64,000 nucleotides of DNA from the NCBI RefSeq assembly GCF_000565285.1, contig NZ_APVL01000012.1:62001-126000 (forward strand), given 5' to 3'. Position numbers and translations under genes: made by a program. This stretch comes from Cytobacillus firmus DS1 (GTDB lineage Bacteria > Bacillota > Bacilli > Bacillales > Cytobacillaceae). Below the pieces are notes generated by a model. That model was not told the DNA's origin. It did not search any database and saw only the letters and a list, made by a program, of their open reading frames with translations. Within the stretch, counting starts at the first letter, position 1, and every line of letters begins with the position of its first letter. Of the stretch, positions 15,592 to 24,243 are shown in pieces.

Positions 15592-17196
15592 TTAATTTGT
15601 TATCTCAGCATCTTTAAGTCCATAGAAACTGCCCGCCGGATGCTCAGTAAAGCCTTTAAGGTTCTTGTTATACATAGCAATATAGCCTTGGTACAATAGG
15701 ACATCATATGCTACTTCTTCTGTAACAATCTTTGCAGCTTCCTGATAGAAGGATTTACGTTCAGCCTGTTCCAGGGTAGTTCTTCCCTTCTCAATTAATT
15801 CGTCAACAGTTGCATTACTGTATTTGCCGTAATTGCTTCCACCATTCGTATGGAAAGGGTTATAGAAAGAGCGATCCGGGTCAACCAGGTTTAGCCATCC
15901 GACTAACGCAATATCGAAGTTACCTTCCGTCAGACCAGTACTGAAAGTTGGCCATTCACTAGTTTTCACTTCAGTTTCTACCCCATTTTTAGTGAATTCG
16001 TTTTGCAGATATTCCACTGCCTGCATACGGTTTGGATCTTCACTATGAGTGGAAAGAGTAATTTTTAATTTTTCCCCATCTTTGTCCAGAATGCTATCTC
16101 CATCGCTATCTTCCCAGCCAGCTTCTTTAAATAACGCCGCTGCTTTAGCCGGGTCATAAGAAAAGCCGGAAATGGACTCATCATATGCCCATGAAGCTGG
16201 AATAAGCGGTGACTTACCAGGTGTATCCATTCCCTGATAAATATCAGAGGAGATAATCTCTTTGTTGACTAAATGGGCAATTGCCTGGCGCACTTTTAGA
16301 TCAGATAATATTGGGTGTTTTTGATTAAAGTTCAAATAAGTAAATCCAAGTCCTTCTGTTTCAATAACCTCAAATTGATCATTTTCTTTTATTCTTTTGA
16401 TATCCTGAGGAGATAGAGGAGAATGTACGATATCAATATCTCCTGATTCTAATGAGGCAACACGAGTGGAGTTATCAGGAATAATAAAGTAGGTTAGCTT
16501 GTTTGTCTTAGGTGAGCCGCCCCAGTATTTATCATTTGCTTCAAATGAGATTTTGCTGTTTTTATCCCACTTCACCATCTTATAAGGACCTGTCCCAATT
16601 GGATTATTGGATAAAGTATTATCATTCTTTTCACCAATATGTTTAGGTACAATCCCAATGTCCAAATAGCTTAATAGTGGTGCGGATGGCTCTTTTAAAG
16701 TAAATTTCACTTGGTAATCGTCTACTACTTCAACAGACTTTATCGGCTCATAAAGTGAAGCATATGGTGCCTGAAAATCCGGATCAATTAAACTATCAAA
16801 TGTATACTTTACATCCTCTGCCGTGAATGGTTCACCATCATGAAAGGTTACATCTTCGCGAAGGGTAAAAACCCATGTTGTTGGATCAGGACTTTCCCAT
16901 TTCTCTGCAAGTCCAGGTTCAGGCTCCAGATTAGCCGATAGTCGAATGAGTCCATCATAGACTAACTCGGAAACCCTTTTGGCAGATGTATCTTTTGATA
17001 GCCGAGGGTCCATCGTGCCTGCATCCACATCCAGCCCGACCTTAATTTCATCCCTTGCTGCGCCAGCATCTCCATCATCAGATCCTGCGGAACCTGTATT
17101 ATTGCTGGCTGGTTTTTCATAGGAACAGCCTGCTAGAAAAGCAGAGAAAATGAACATCATAACAAACAAAATGGAAAACCAGCTTTTCTTATTCAT
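15592..17196 (-). CDS. Family 5 extracellular peptide-binding lipoprotein (OppA/DppA type)
   Basis: About 534 residues. The lipoprotein signal MNKKSWFSILFVMM...FLAGC places the lipidated Cys at residue 24. It is followed by a low-complexity linker and the SBP_5 fold with LSANLEPEPGLAEKWE, FHDGEPFTAEDVKYTF and NPIGTGPYK. ATG at 17196 is preferred over the upstream in-frame start because GGGAGG lies 9 nt before it and it begins a clean signal peptide. It captures the substrate for the permeases at 13631-15528. The name peptide-binding is family-based; nickel, antibiotic or opine ligands also occur in this family. Confidence 0.92.
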   Translation of the reverse strand: MNKKSWFSILFVMMFIFSAFLAGCSYEKPASNNTGSAGSDDGDAGAARDEIKVGLDVDAGTMDPRLSKDTSAKRVSELVYDGLIRLSANLEPEPGLAEKWESPDPTTWVFTLREDVTFHDGEPFTAEDVKYTFDSLIDPDFQAPYASLYEPIKSVEVVDDYQVKFTLKEPSAPLLSYLDIGIVPKHIGEKNDNTLSNNPIGTGPYKMVKWDKNSKISFEANDKYWGGSPKTNKLTYFIIPDNSTRVASLESGDIDIVHSPLSPQDIKRIKENDQFEVIETEGLGFTYLNFNQKHPILSDLKVRQAIAHLVNKEIISSDIYQGMDTPGKSPLIPASWAYDESISGFSYDPAKAAALFKEAGWEDSDGDSILDKDGEKLKITLSTHSEDPNRMQAVEYLQNEFTKNGVETEVKTSEWPTFSTGLTEGNFDIALVGWLNLVDPDRSFYNPFHTNGGSNYGKYSNATVDELIEKGRTTLEQAERKSFYQEAAKIVTEEVAYDVLLYQGYIAMYNKNLKGFTEHPAGSFYGLKDAEITN

Positions 17197-17242
17197 TCTA
17201 ATATTCCTCCCTTTTATCAATTAATTTAAATCATAAAACCTT

Positions 17243-18340
17243 TTAAACTCCGATTAACTCCAAATATTGCACCTCCTTGGAACTATTATTCAGCACTTCG
17301 CAGCCATCATCTGTAACAACCACTATATCTTCAATCCGAATTCCAAATTGATTCGGAAAGTATAGCCCTGGTTCGATACTAAAAGCCATTCCCGGGGAAA
17401 CTAAATCATGATTGTTTTTATGGATTGATACACCTTCATGCAGCTCCAGTCCAATCCCATGCCCTGTTCTATGGATAAAATTTTCCTCATATCCCCACTT
17501 CTCAAAAGAACTCCTCACAAACATGTCAATTTCTGAAAAAGCAATGCCTGGCTTGACCCTATCGATTGCTTGCAGCTGCGTATCATGAACGATTTTGTAT
17601 ATGTCCTCAAATTTATGATCTCTCCTGCCCAAATAAAAGGTTCTCGTGATATCGGAGCAGTAATTCTTAAACAATCCTCCCATATCAATTAAGATTGGCT
17701 GGTCCAGCTGACAGACTTGATCAGAAATCGTATGATGAGGGTTCGCAGAATTTTTCCCAAAACCAATGATCGGCTTGAAAGATAATTCATTTACACCGTT
17801 TTCAGCGAAGAAACTCTTAATGGTAGCCGCAACATCCCTCTCAGTACAGGGGAAATGCTGCAGCTGAAGAATTTGATACATAACCGCATCGGCAATCTTT
17901 GCGGATTGGCGTAGTGTATCAATCTCTTGTGCGTCTTTTATTTCTCTTAACTTTTCTACAATGGTACTTTTCTCGAATTTTATTTCTGGAAGATGCTTTA
18001 ATAAGTCAATAAAGTAGGAACAAAGCCACGTCTGATCAATTCCTAACCTTTCCTTGTTTGAAAAATGGGAAGCTAACGTTTTTACAGGATCCATATCATC
18101 ACTGTAGTACACGATTTCAATTCCATTTAATTCAGGAATTTGATCGGAGAACATTTGGTGTATAAAGAGTTTTGCCTTTTTCCCCGGTGTTAAAAGCAGC
18201 ACGGTCATCCGTTCCCCAGTATCAAAATTAGCTCCTAAAAGATACTTTAGGTTATAGGTTGACGAGACAACTAAATGATCATATCCATTTAACTCTGTCT
18301 CCTGCATACTCCTAATTATTCTTGATGGATTTGATCTCAA
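17243..18340 (-). CDS. M24 metallopeptidase (Xaa-Pro dipeptidase/aminopeptidase type)
   Basis: A 365-residue cytosolic peptidase with the full dinuclear metal site: Asp219 in LIDMGG, Asp230 in CSDITRT, His294 in RTGHGIGLELHEG, Glu323 in SIEPGLY and Glu337 in IRIEDIVV. It contrasts with the ligand-depleted M24 paralogue at 6958. TTG at 18340 has AAAGGAGTGAAAGTGA upstream. It is the first gene after a ~170-nt structured leader and directly precedes the binding lipoprotein, so it likely cleaves proline-type or modified peptides brought in by the transporter. Confidence 0.9.
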   Translation of the reverse strand: MRSNPSRIIRSMQETELNGYDHLVVSSTYNLKYLLGANFDTGERMTVLLLTPGKKAKLFIHQMFSDQIPELNGIEIVYYSDDMDPVKTLASHFSNKERLGIDQTWLCSYFIDLLKHLPEIKFEKSTIVEKLREIKDAQEIDTLRQSAKIADAVMYQILQLQHFPCTERDVAATIKSFFAENGVNELSFKPIIGFGKNSANPHHTISDQVCQLDQPILIDMGGLFKNYCSDITRTFYLGRRDHKFEDIYKIVHDTQLQAIDRVKPGIAFSEIDMFVRSSFEKWGYEENFIHRTGHGIGLELHEGVSIHKNNHDLVSPGMAFSIEPGLYFPNQFGIRIEDIVVVTDDGCEVLNNSSKEVQYLELIGV

Positions 18341-18371
18341 TCACTTTCACTCCTTTTCGTATAAAATATAA

Positions 18372-18431
18372 AAGACCAAGCCATGTCGAAACACACCTTA
18401 CAAAAAGGGTATTTTCGAACAGCTTGGTCTT
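18372..18431 (-). terminator. Long nested hairpin with U-tract in the leader of the M24-opp operon
   Basis: AAGACCAAGC (18372-18381) pairs perfectly with GCTTGGTCTT (18422-18431). Inside, TGTCGAAA and TTTCGAACA extend the stem with one bulge. On the minus strand the hairpin is followed by TTTATATTTTAT, giving a terminator between DUF3870 and the M24 gene. It may also act as an attenuator because a promoter lies just upstream. Confidence 0.7.
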
Positions 18432-18515
18432 AAAATTCTTTGTATGAATAGGGGATGCCTATCCACCGAACTTCAGGCTCGCTGAAAAAATTAAATTATT
18501 TTAATTATTCTATAT
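18372..18515 (-). promoter_or_regulatory. Structured 5' leader, candidate attenuator or riboswitch
   Basis: A transcript starting near 18515 would contain GCCTGAAGTTCGGTGGATAGGC-type pairing, a GGATAGG/CCTATTC hairpin, then the nested terminator, before the M24 start at 18340. No known riboswitch consensus was recognised; T-box, SAM and ykkC signatures were looked for and not found. Confidence 0.35.
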
Positions 18516-18521
18516 ATTTTA

Positions 18522-18549
18522 ATTATACAGATTACTAATCGTAAATCAA
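18522..18549 (-). promoter_or_regulatory. Sigma-A-like promoter of the M24-opp operon
   Basis: On the minus strand TTGATT (18549-18544) and TATAAT (18527-18522) are separated by 16 bp. It lies downstream of the DUF3870 gene and upstream of the structured leader, giving the operon its own promoter. Confidence 0.6.
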
Positions 18550-18567
18550 TAGCTATTTTTAAATTTT

Positions 18568-18900
18568 TTATACTGGAACATTCATTGACTTATAAATAGA
18601 ATATTGATTGTATGCATCCCGCATTGCAGCTACAATCGCTTTCTTTCCCAGACCAAAATACCTTCTTTCAAATCTTTCAATTGGGCCCTCTATACCTTCT
18701 TTTAAATCGTGGCCGGTAAAAATACTTTTAATAAAATCAGTACACATATTTGTGACAAAGGTACTAGAAGCATTCAAAATACAATCCGTTTTTGGGTCAA
18801 CCTCAAATCCAACACCCATGACACCATAAAGATTTTTAGCAGTCATTCCATCAGGCAATCGAGAATAACCCGTACAAATTATCGTATCATCAAAAGTCAT
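18568..18900 (-). CDS. DUF3870 domain-containing protein
   Basis: A 110-residue cytosolic protein beginning MTFDDTIICTGYSRLPDG, with MGVGFEVDP in the middle and ERRYFGLGKKAIVAAMRDAY near the end. I recognise this as the DUF3870 type, whose function is unknown. ATG at 18900 has AGGGGGGT upstream. It lies upstream of the M24-opp operon in the same direction but is separated by a terminator and a second promoter. A palindrome (19128-19149) lies about 230 bp upstream. A role linked to the same compound is inferred from position only. Confidence 0.75.
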   Translation of the reverse strand: MTFDDTIICTGYSRLPDGMTAKNLYGVMGVGFEVDPKTDCILNASSTFVTNMCTDFIKSIFTGHDLKEGIEGPIERFERRYFGLGKKAIVAAMRDAYNQYSIYKSMNVPV

Positions 18901-19127
18901 ACACAGTACCCCCCTCTATTTACTTTTTTATATTAAATCTTTTTAACTATTATGCCAAAATTTATTCGGGAACGGAAGGATATTTTTTGTTATTTTTAGA
19001 AAATTATAATAAATAATAGAACAGAAACCTTCTTTCCATCAGATTAAACTGCCGTTTCTTTAGCATTATTAAATGCCTTTCTTTTGACCCATTAACCTGT
19101 AAAATCGGTGTAACTTTAATAATAGAA

Positions 19128-19149
19128 TTTAATCAAACGTTTGATTAAA
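19128..19149. promoter_or_regulatory. Perfect 22-bp palindrome sharing the AATCAAACGTTTGATT core
   Basis: TTTAATCAAACG is followed by its exact reverse complement. The 16-bp core is identical to the one at 2301-2316. It overlaps the -35 of a plus-strand promoter-like sequence, TTGATT (19141-19146), 17 bp, TATAAG (19164-19169). Confidence 0.5.
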
Positions 19150-19175
19150 GTAATAATTTTATTTATAAGGATTTC

Positions 19176-19326
19176 ATACCTCTGTTTTTATGGAAATATT
19201 GTAAGTAATACCATTAGGGCGCTGGTTGTATACATTGTCTCATCTGGCTTGTTAGGTTACCCATAAAATTCAGTTGCACCCTTACTCTACCATGTTACCT
19301 TTTTAATAATAGTAAAGGTGCTTTTT
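19176..19326 (+). ncRNA. Putative short plus-strand transcript from a palindrome-overlapped promoter to a terminator
   Basis: A promoter-like TTGATT-17-TATAAG precedes about 120 bp without a usable ORF, then a hairpin (ACCTTT 19297-19302 with AAAGGT 19314-19319) followed by GCTTTTTAT. The arrangement mirrors 2140-2270. It could be a small RNA or a decayed gene. Confidence 0.25.
19297..19326 (+). terminator. Terminator-like hairpin without an upstream protein gene
   Basis: ACCTTT and AAAGGT flank an 11-nt AT-rich loop, followed by GCTTTTTAT on the plus strand. No plus-strand coding gene precedes it. Confidence 0.45.
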
Positions 19327-19358
19327 ATAAGCAGAACTTTTCATTACTAAATTCTTAA

Positions 19359-19384
19359 TGGTGGACAATGAACCTGTCCCCTCG
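19359..19384. repeat. Fragment of the GGACA...CCTGTCCC intergenic repeat family
   Basis: GGTGGACAATGAACCTGTCC with CCTCGTCC after it resembles AATGAGCCTGTCCTC at 6546-6559. It is a short, probably truncated copy. Confidence 0.35.
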
Positions 19385-19406
19385 TCCTTGTTAGAGTCAA
19401 ACTTAA

Positions 19407-19435
19407 AAAGAACTTCAGCCGATTTGAAGTCCTTT
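19407..19435 (-). terminator. Terminator of the gluzincin-type metallopeptidase gene
   Basis: AAAGAACTTCA (19407-19417) pairs with TGAAGTCCTTT (19425-19435); on the minus strand it is followed by TTTTAAG. Confidence 0.7.
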
Positions 19436-19446
19436 GTAGAATTAAT

Positions 19447-21261
19447 TTATTTAAATGTAATGGCCAGTTCCTCCGAAATCACCCATTCAAATCCTGAATT
19501 ATTGTTATCGACATGAAGGGTATACGCAATTCCGCTTTGGAGCTTGGATGCTTCTTCCGGAGGGATCGCAATGGACCAGGCATTCAGAACATCACCGTTT
19601 GTCAACACCGAATCACTGAAGAATCCGCCCGTCAGCTGGGCTTTTACAGACAATTCGCCTGGAGCGCGCAGTTCAAATTCCCAGGTTGCTTTATTTCTGA
19701 ACTCATGCATTTGCTTGTAATTATAATCAGGATTCCACTCCTTTAAATTCACAACAAAAAGCTTACCTCTGCTCGTCCCGCCTTCAAGTTCCTGCCGGAT
19801 ATTGGCCGGCAATAACGGGTCATCAATATTCATTATATGGTTAACCGTTCCGGTCTTAATATCAAAGCGTTCCTTAAGTTCTCCATTAAATGTATCAAAG
19901 TACTGCACCCAGTCATTCAGCACATCTTTTTCAGTTTTTCCGAAATGCTTTTTGGCCATTTTATCTTTTTCTATCTGGCTGATTGCTGATTGATTCCAGA
20001 AGGTGTTCTTAACATCTTCCACATATTGATAAATATTTTCATAGCCGTACATTTCAGTCAAATACCAGAATAAAGAAAGAGTAATTCCATAGTTATTCCC
20101 GGATGCATTCATAATATCGTCGAAGGAATTCAGTTCATTTTCCCAAAGTAAATCTTTTTCATTGCCGCCCTGCTGCTTAGCATAGGCAATAATGCTTTCT
20201 TTTGCAGGCTGCACCATCTGTTTTCTCAGCCCATTCTTCGTATTTTCAGGATAACTGTGCAGAAAATAACAGCTGTATTCTGCTGCACCTTCCATCAGCC
20301 AGAATCGGTAGTCAGGACCCCAGTAATTCTGAAATACATTTTGATATTGATGGTGCCCGATATAGGTATTCTGATCAAAATAATGGTAAATTTCGTGCTG
20401 GAGAGTAGCACGGAAATCATAAGGCATGGTACTGCCATTCATGACAATATAATAATCTCTTCCCCCATTCCGATTATCCTGATAGCCGGCAAAAGCCTGG
20501 CTGTCTTTTGGAAGCGATGTCTGTGACTCATTTGTATAGAAATAAAACCGAAGGGACGATTTCATATCTTCAAACGGCTTCATTTTCCGGACTTCAGACA
20601 GGCTGGCCATCATTTCGCCAATTTCTTCATAGGCATACCCTTCACCAAATCTATTAATATAGTCATCTGTTACATAAATTTTAATGGGGTAGCCGGTCTG
20701 AAACTTTAGTTCATATGTGTTTAAGTTTTTTAGGTAATAAGGTGCGAGTTCCCTGTCTGACACGTTTTGTTTCCCTTTGTACTCCAGTTTCCACGTCATT
20801 GGTTCTGCCGGTTCCTGGGGTTTGGGAGAGGGAGTTTCCTCTTTTGTTTCATCATTCGGGGGTTTTACCGGGGAAGGTGCAGGCTTGTACCAATCCGGAT
20901 TCGCACACTTTAGATTGGAAAGCTTTCCTTTAGATGGGGTTTCATACTTCACTTTTGCATCCCGATCAACATATAAACCTCCTCCCACACTTAACATACC
21001 CGGCTTAAAAGCATAAATGCGATATTTCTCCCCTGCTTTAAGAACACGTGCGGTTACCTTGAATTCACCCTCAGGCTTATATAAATAGGTATCCCTGGCA
21101 ACAGTTAAACGTCCAATTTGGCCCGGCTTCAGCTCCACACCATCCCACCAGATTTTCTGCCCCTTCTTAATCCCGCTGCAGCTCTCCTCTGCTGATGCAC
21201 TTATTGGAATTAATAGGATAAAACATATCAGTAATAACGTCCATCGTTTTAAGCTTCTCAT
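19447..21261 (-). CDS. Exported wall protein: GQIG/VGGG module plus HExxH gluzincin-like metallopeptidase
   Basis: About 604 residues. MRSLKRWTLLLICFILLIPI...ASA is a Sec signal peptide. It is followed by the GQIG/VGGG module (about 28-118), a Pro/Glu-rich linker (about 125-155), and a catalytic domain with TLQHEIYHYFDQ (HExxH at about 289-293) and WLMEGAAEY, whose Glu 35 residues later fits a gluzincin zinc site. A beta-rich C-terminal region (about 440-604) follows. ATG at 21261 has AAAGGAGAATTCA upstream and is chosen over the ATG at 21291. It is divergent from the SGNH protein bearing the same module. A secreted zinc peptidase acting at the wall is inferred. Confidence 0.8.
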   Translation of the reverse strand: MRSLKRWTLLLICFILLIPISASAEESCSGIKKGQKIWWDGVELKPGQIGRLTVARDTYLYKPEGEFKVTARVLKAGEKYRIYAFKPGMLSVGGGLYVDRDAKVKYETPSKGKLSNLKCANPDWYKPAPSPVKPPNDETKEETPSPKPQEPAEPMTWKLEYKGKQNVSDRELAPYYLKNLNTYELKFQTGYPIKIYVTDDYINRFGEGYAYEEIGEMMASLSEVRKMKPFEDMKSSLRFYFYTNESQTSLPKDSQAFAGYQDNRNGGRDYYIVMNGSTMPYDFRATLQHEIYHYFDQNTYIGHHQYQNVFQNYWGPDYRFWLMEGAAEYSCYFLHSYPENTKNGLRKQMVQPAKESIIAYAKQQGGNEKDLLWENELNSFDDIMNASGNNYGITLSLFWYLTEMYGYENIYQYVEDVKNTFWNQSAISQIEKDKMAKKHFGKTEKDVLNDWVQYFDTFNGELKERFDIKTGTVNHIMNIDDPLLPANIRQELEGGTSRGKLFVVNLKEWNPDYNYKQMHEFRNKATWEFELRAPGELSVKAQLTGGFFSDSVLTNGDVLNAWSIAIPPEEASKLQSGIAYTLHVDNNNSGFEWVISEELAITFK

Positions 21262-21302
21262 TGAATTCTCCTTTAATGGTAAAATATTCATATTTAGTAG
21301 GT

Positions 21303-21308
21303 ATTATA
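21303..21308 (-). promoter_or_regulatory. Extended -10 promoter element for the metallopeptidase gene
   Basis: On the minus strand ATGGTATAAT contains TATAAT with an upstream TG, an extended -10 element. A duplicated TGGATGTC lies just upstream (about 21315-21340) and may be a regulator site. Confidence 0.45.
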
Positions 21309-21443
21309 CCATATGGATGTCACCTTTGGATGTCGGTATATTCCGTTATTTGTCGTTATTTTCACAACGATTGCTCTAGTTATAGTTCTAAAAGTCTAGT
21401 AACATAGTTATATATTCCATTTTTACAAAAAGGAGGATTCTAA

Positions 21444-22517
21444 TTGATCAAGTTTGTTACAAAAATCTGTCTTATTTTTGCGCTTATCTTAGGTTTGGCC
21501 AGTCCCGCTTCCGCTTTCTGGGATAGCAATAAAAAAGTATATTATATAGCGCTGGGTGATTCCCTGGCAGCCGGGCAGACACCATTCGGTTCTATAGGAA
21601 AGGGCTATCCTGATTTTATCGCAGCTGAATTTAAAGAAGCTGGTGTTCTGGATGGATTTGTTAAAAGCTATGCCAAGTCCGGCTATACATCCAAACAGGT
21701 CCTCGACGATATCCGCAATAATGTCACGATTGGCCAAAATGCCGGAATCCAGGCCGAGCTGAAGAAAGCGACTCATATCACCCTGAACGCCGGCGCCAAT
21801 GATCTTCTTCGCCAGCTTCAAATTGACCGCACAACTGAAGCGGTTACGTTCGATGAAGCGGAAGTTCAAAAAGCGATGGCGGGTGTCCAGCAGAACTTGA
21901 CAGATACAGTCCTGGCCATTAAAGCGATTAACCCCACTGCAGAGATTTACATAATGGGCTACTATAATCCTTTACCGCACCTTCCTGCACAATATCAGCC
22001 GCTGCTGAATAACTCTTTGGCTGTATTGAATACGATTATTGAGAAAATTGCAGAAGCATCAGGTTCCAGTTATATCTCTATTTCACAGACCATCGCTGCC
22101 AATATCGGATACCTTCCGAACCCGCAGGATGTGCATCTGAGTGAAGAAGGCTATAAAGCTGTTGCAGACCTGTTCTGGACATTTATGAACCCTGAAATGC
22201 CGGAAAAGCCTGCTCCTGAGGAACCAAAGGAAGAGGATAAAGAGATTCCCGTTGTCTACTGGGAAGGCATGGTGCTGAAAAAAGGACAGATTGGAAAGCT
22301 TATGATTGATAAACCGATTAACCTATGGACTCGTGCTGACGGGAAGCTAAAAGCTGTCCGGGTACTGAATGCAGGCGAAACTTACCGTGTGTATGGCTAT
22401 GACGGGAATTTCGGCGGGCAGTACAGTGTCGGCGGCGGGTATTATGTAACGAAGATGGATGGCTATGTGAACTATAAAACACCTTCGAAAGAGAAGCTGA
22501 AATTGGTTAATCCGTAA
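21444..22517 (+). CDS. Exported SGNH/GDSL hydrolase with C-terminal GQIG/VGGG module
   Basis: A 357-residue protein with a signal peptide (MIKFVTKICLIFALILGLA...ASA). The SGNH esterase domain (about 30-235) has YIALGDSLAAG with nucleophile Ser40, LNAGANDLL (block III) and DVHLSEEGY with the catalytic Asp and His. An acidic Pro-Glu linker (about 238-255) leads to a GQIG/VGGG module (about 258-350), here with KKGQIGKLMI, YRVYGYDG and YSVGGGYYV. TTG at 21444 follows AAGGAGGATTCTAA. It is probably an acyl-esterase acting on wall or extracellular polymers and held by the shared module; this is inference. Confidence 0.88.
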   Translation: MIKFVTKICLIFALILGLASPASAFWDSNKKVYYIALGDSLAAGQTPFGSIGKGYPDFIAAEFKEAGVLDGFVKSYAKSGYTSKQVLDDIRNNVTIGQNAGIQAELKKATHITLNAGANDLLRQLQIDRTTEAVTFDEAEVQKAMAGVQQNLTDTVLAIKAINPTAEIYIMGYYNPLPHLPAQYQPLLNNSLAVLNTIIEKIAEASGSSYISISQTIAANIGYLPNPQDVHLSEEGYKAVADLFWTFMNPEMPEKPAPEEPKEEDKEIPVVYWEGMVLKKGQIGKLMIDKPINLWTRADGKLKAVRVLNAGETYRVYGYDGNFGGQYSVGGGYYVTKMDGYVNYKTPSKEKLKLVNP

Positions 22518-22523
22518 AATGGG

Positions 22524-22553
22524 AAAGGAGATGCTGTGGGGCATCTCCTTTTT
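22524..22553. terminator. Bidirectional terminator between the SGNH and GH13 genes
   Basis: AAAGGAGATGC (22524-22534) pairs with GCATCTCCTTT (22541-22551) with a short loop and TTT following. It serves both convergent genes. Confidence 0.85.
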
Positions 22554-22572
22554 CATGCATTTTATTCAAAAT

Positions 22573-24207
22573 TTATACTCTATAAATCCTTGCTTCATAA
22601 GGCCGCAAAACCAGCATTTCTGCAGAATCTCCATCAGGGATTTCAGTATAATTTCCAAGCATAAGTTCTTTCCCGGTACCCTGTGCAATCTCCGGTAATT
22701 TGACCTCATTTGTTCTTTCACTTTGATTAAGGACTATCATCCATGTAACATTCCCCAACGACCGGGAATAGATATACAATTCTTCCTGGCCATCAGACAG
22801 ATCTGCATAATCACCGTAAACCATGACTTCATTTTCTTTCCGCAATGCAATCAGCTTTTTATAATAATGGAAGACGGAGTCCGGAATTTCAAGCTCCCTT
22901 TTTACATTGATTTCTTTGTAATTCGGGTTTACTTTTATCCAGGGTATCCCGCTTGTGAAACCTGCGTTTTCGCTGTCGTCCCACTGTACAGGTGTTCGTG
23001 AGTTATCTCTGCTTAGCGGCTGCAGATCTTTAAGGACTTGAACAGGATCTTCTCCCCGTCCCACCAGCTCATTGTACTTATTTTTCATAGCGATATCCCG
23101 GTAGTCCGAAATATCTTCGAAACATACACCGGTCATTCCTATTTCTTCCCCTTGAAAAATATAGGGAGTTCCCGGCATGGTATGAACTAGCGTACCGAGT
23201 AATTTAGCCGATTCCACCCGATATTCCCCATCATCGCCATATCTGGTTACCTGCCGGGTATGATCGTGATTATTTAAAAACTGCGAGTTCCAGCCTTTCC
23301 CCTTTAACCCTTCATACCACTGCTTCTGAATTTCCTTGTATCGAAGCATATCCCAGGATGGCATATCATCAGCCACCTGAAAATGGAATAAGGTATGAAG
23401 TTCATTTCGATCTTCTCCAACGTATAATAAACCATCTTCAGGCGTGACAAATGGAATTTCCCCCACCGTCATAATGTCATAATGCTTAAGGACTTCATGG
23501 TTCATTTCCTTCAGGTAATCATGTATGCCCGGATTATTGCCTAAGTAGGAGAGGTCATAAGGGTTAGCCGCATCTCTATAGTCTTTCTGTTTTGCGAGCA
23601 GATTAATAACATCCATACGGAATCCGTCTATCCCTTTATCGAGCCAAAAACGCATGATTCTGTAGATTTCTTCGCGCACTTCGCGATTTTCCCAGTTCAG
23701 GTCAGGCTGTTCTGCAGCAAAAGAATGGAAGTAATATTGGCCCGTCTTCTCCTCCCGCGTCCAGGGTGAGGGGGCAAAGTAGGAGCGCCAATTGTTTGGC
23801 TCTTTTCCATCTTTAGCATCTTTCCAGATATACCAGTCTCTTTTCGGGTTATCCTTCGAAGACCTGGACTCCAGAAACCATGGATGCTGATCAGATGTAT
23901 GATTAACGACTAAATCCATAATTATCTTCATACCAAGGTTATGAACTTCTGTGATTAACCGCTCGACAGTCTCCATATCCCCTGCCTTTTCCATTACGCC
24001 ATAATAATCCGAAATATCATACCCATTATCTTTGTCAGGAGATTGATACATAGGATTCAGCCAGATGACGTCCGCCCCAAGATCTTTAATGTAATGCAGC
24101 TTTAACAGAAGGCCTTCCAGGTCGCCGATCCCGTCTCCATTGGAGTCATAGAAACTTCTCCAATATACCTGATAGACCACCGCTTCTTTCCACCATGTTT
24201 TTTTCAA
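22573..24207 (-). CDS. GH13 alpha-glucosidase (oligo-1,6-glucosidase type)
   Basis: A 544-residue cytosolic GH13 enzyme. WWKEAVVYQVYWRSFYDSNGDG starts the barrel (shown in part). DLVVNHTSDQH, GFRMDVINLL (nucleophile Asp199), MTVGEIPF (acid/base Glu250) and FLNNHDHTRQ (Asp315) supply the active site. The Val after the nucleophile region and length fit the alpha-1,6-/alpha-1,4-glucosidase group rather than amylases. It is the last gene of a LacI-controlled carbohydrate ABC operon, so it probably hydrolyses the imported oligosaccharide; isomaltose-like or sucrose-isomer substrates are guesses. Confidence 0.9.
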   Translation of the reverse strand: MKKTWWKEAVVYQVYWRSFYDSNGDGIGDLEGLLLKLHYIKDLGADVIWLNPMYQSPDKDNGYDISDYYGVMEKAGDMETVERLITEVHNLGMKIIMDLVVNHTSDQHPWFLESRSSKDNPKRDWYIWKDAKDGKEPNNWRSYFAPSPWTREEKTGQYYFHSFAAEQPDLNWENREVREEIYRIMRFWLDKGIDGFRMDVINLLAKQKDYRDAANPYDLSYLGNNPGIHDYLKEMNHEVLKHYDIMTVGEIPFVTPEDGLLYVGEDRNELHTLFHFQVADDMPSWDMLRYKEIQKQWYEGLKGKGWNSQFLNNHDHTRQVTRYGDDGEYRVESAKLLGTLVHTMPGTPYIFQGEEIGMTGVCFEDISDYRDIAMKNKYNELVGRGEDPVQVLKDLQPLSRDNSRTPVQWDDSENAGFTSGIPWIKVNPNYKEINVKRELEIPDSVFHYYKKLIALRKENEVMVYGDYADLSDGQEELYIYSRSLGNVTWMIVLNQSERTNEVKLPEIAQGTGKELMLGNYTEIPDGDSAEMLVLRPYEARIYRV

Positions 24208-24243
24208 TACTTTTCCCCGCCTTCACACATCCTGACAAATAAG

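Noticed and set aside
18372-18515. T-box, SAM or ykkC riboswitch upstream of the M24-opp operon
   Set aside because: The conserved sequences of these classes were not found; only hairpin and terminator structure is visible, so it is listed as an unassigned leader.
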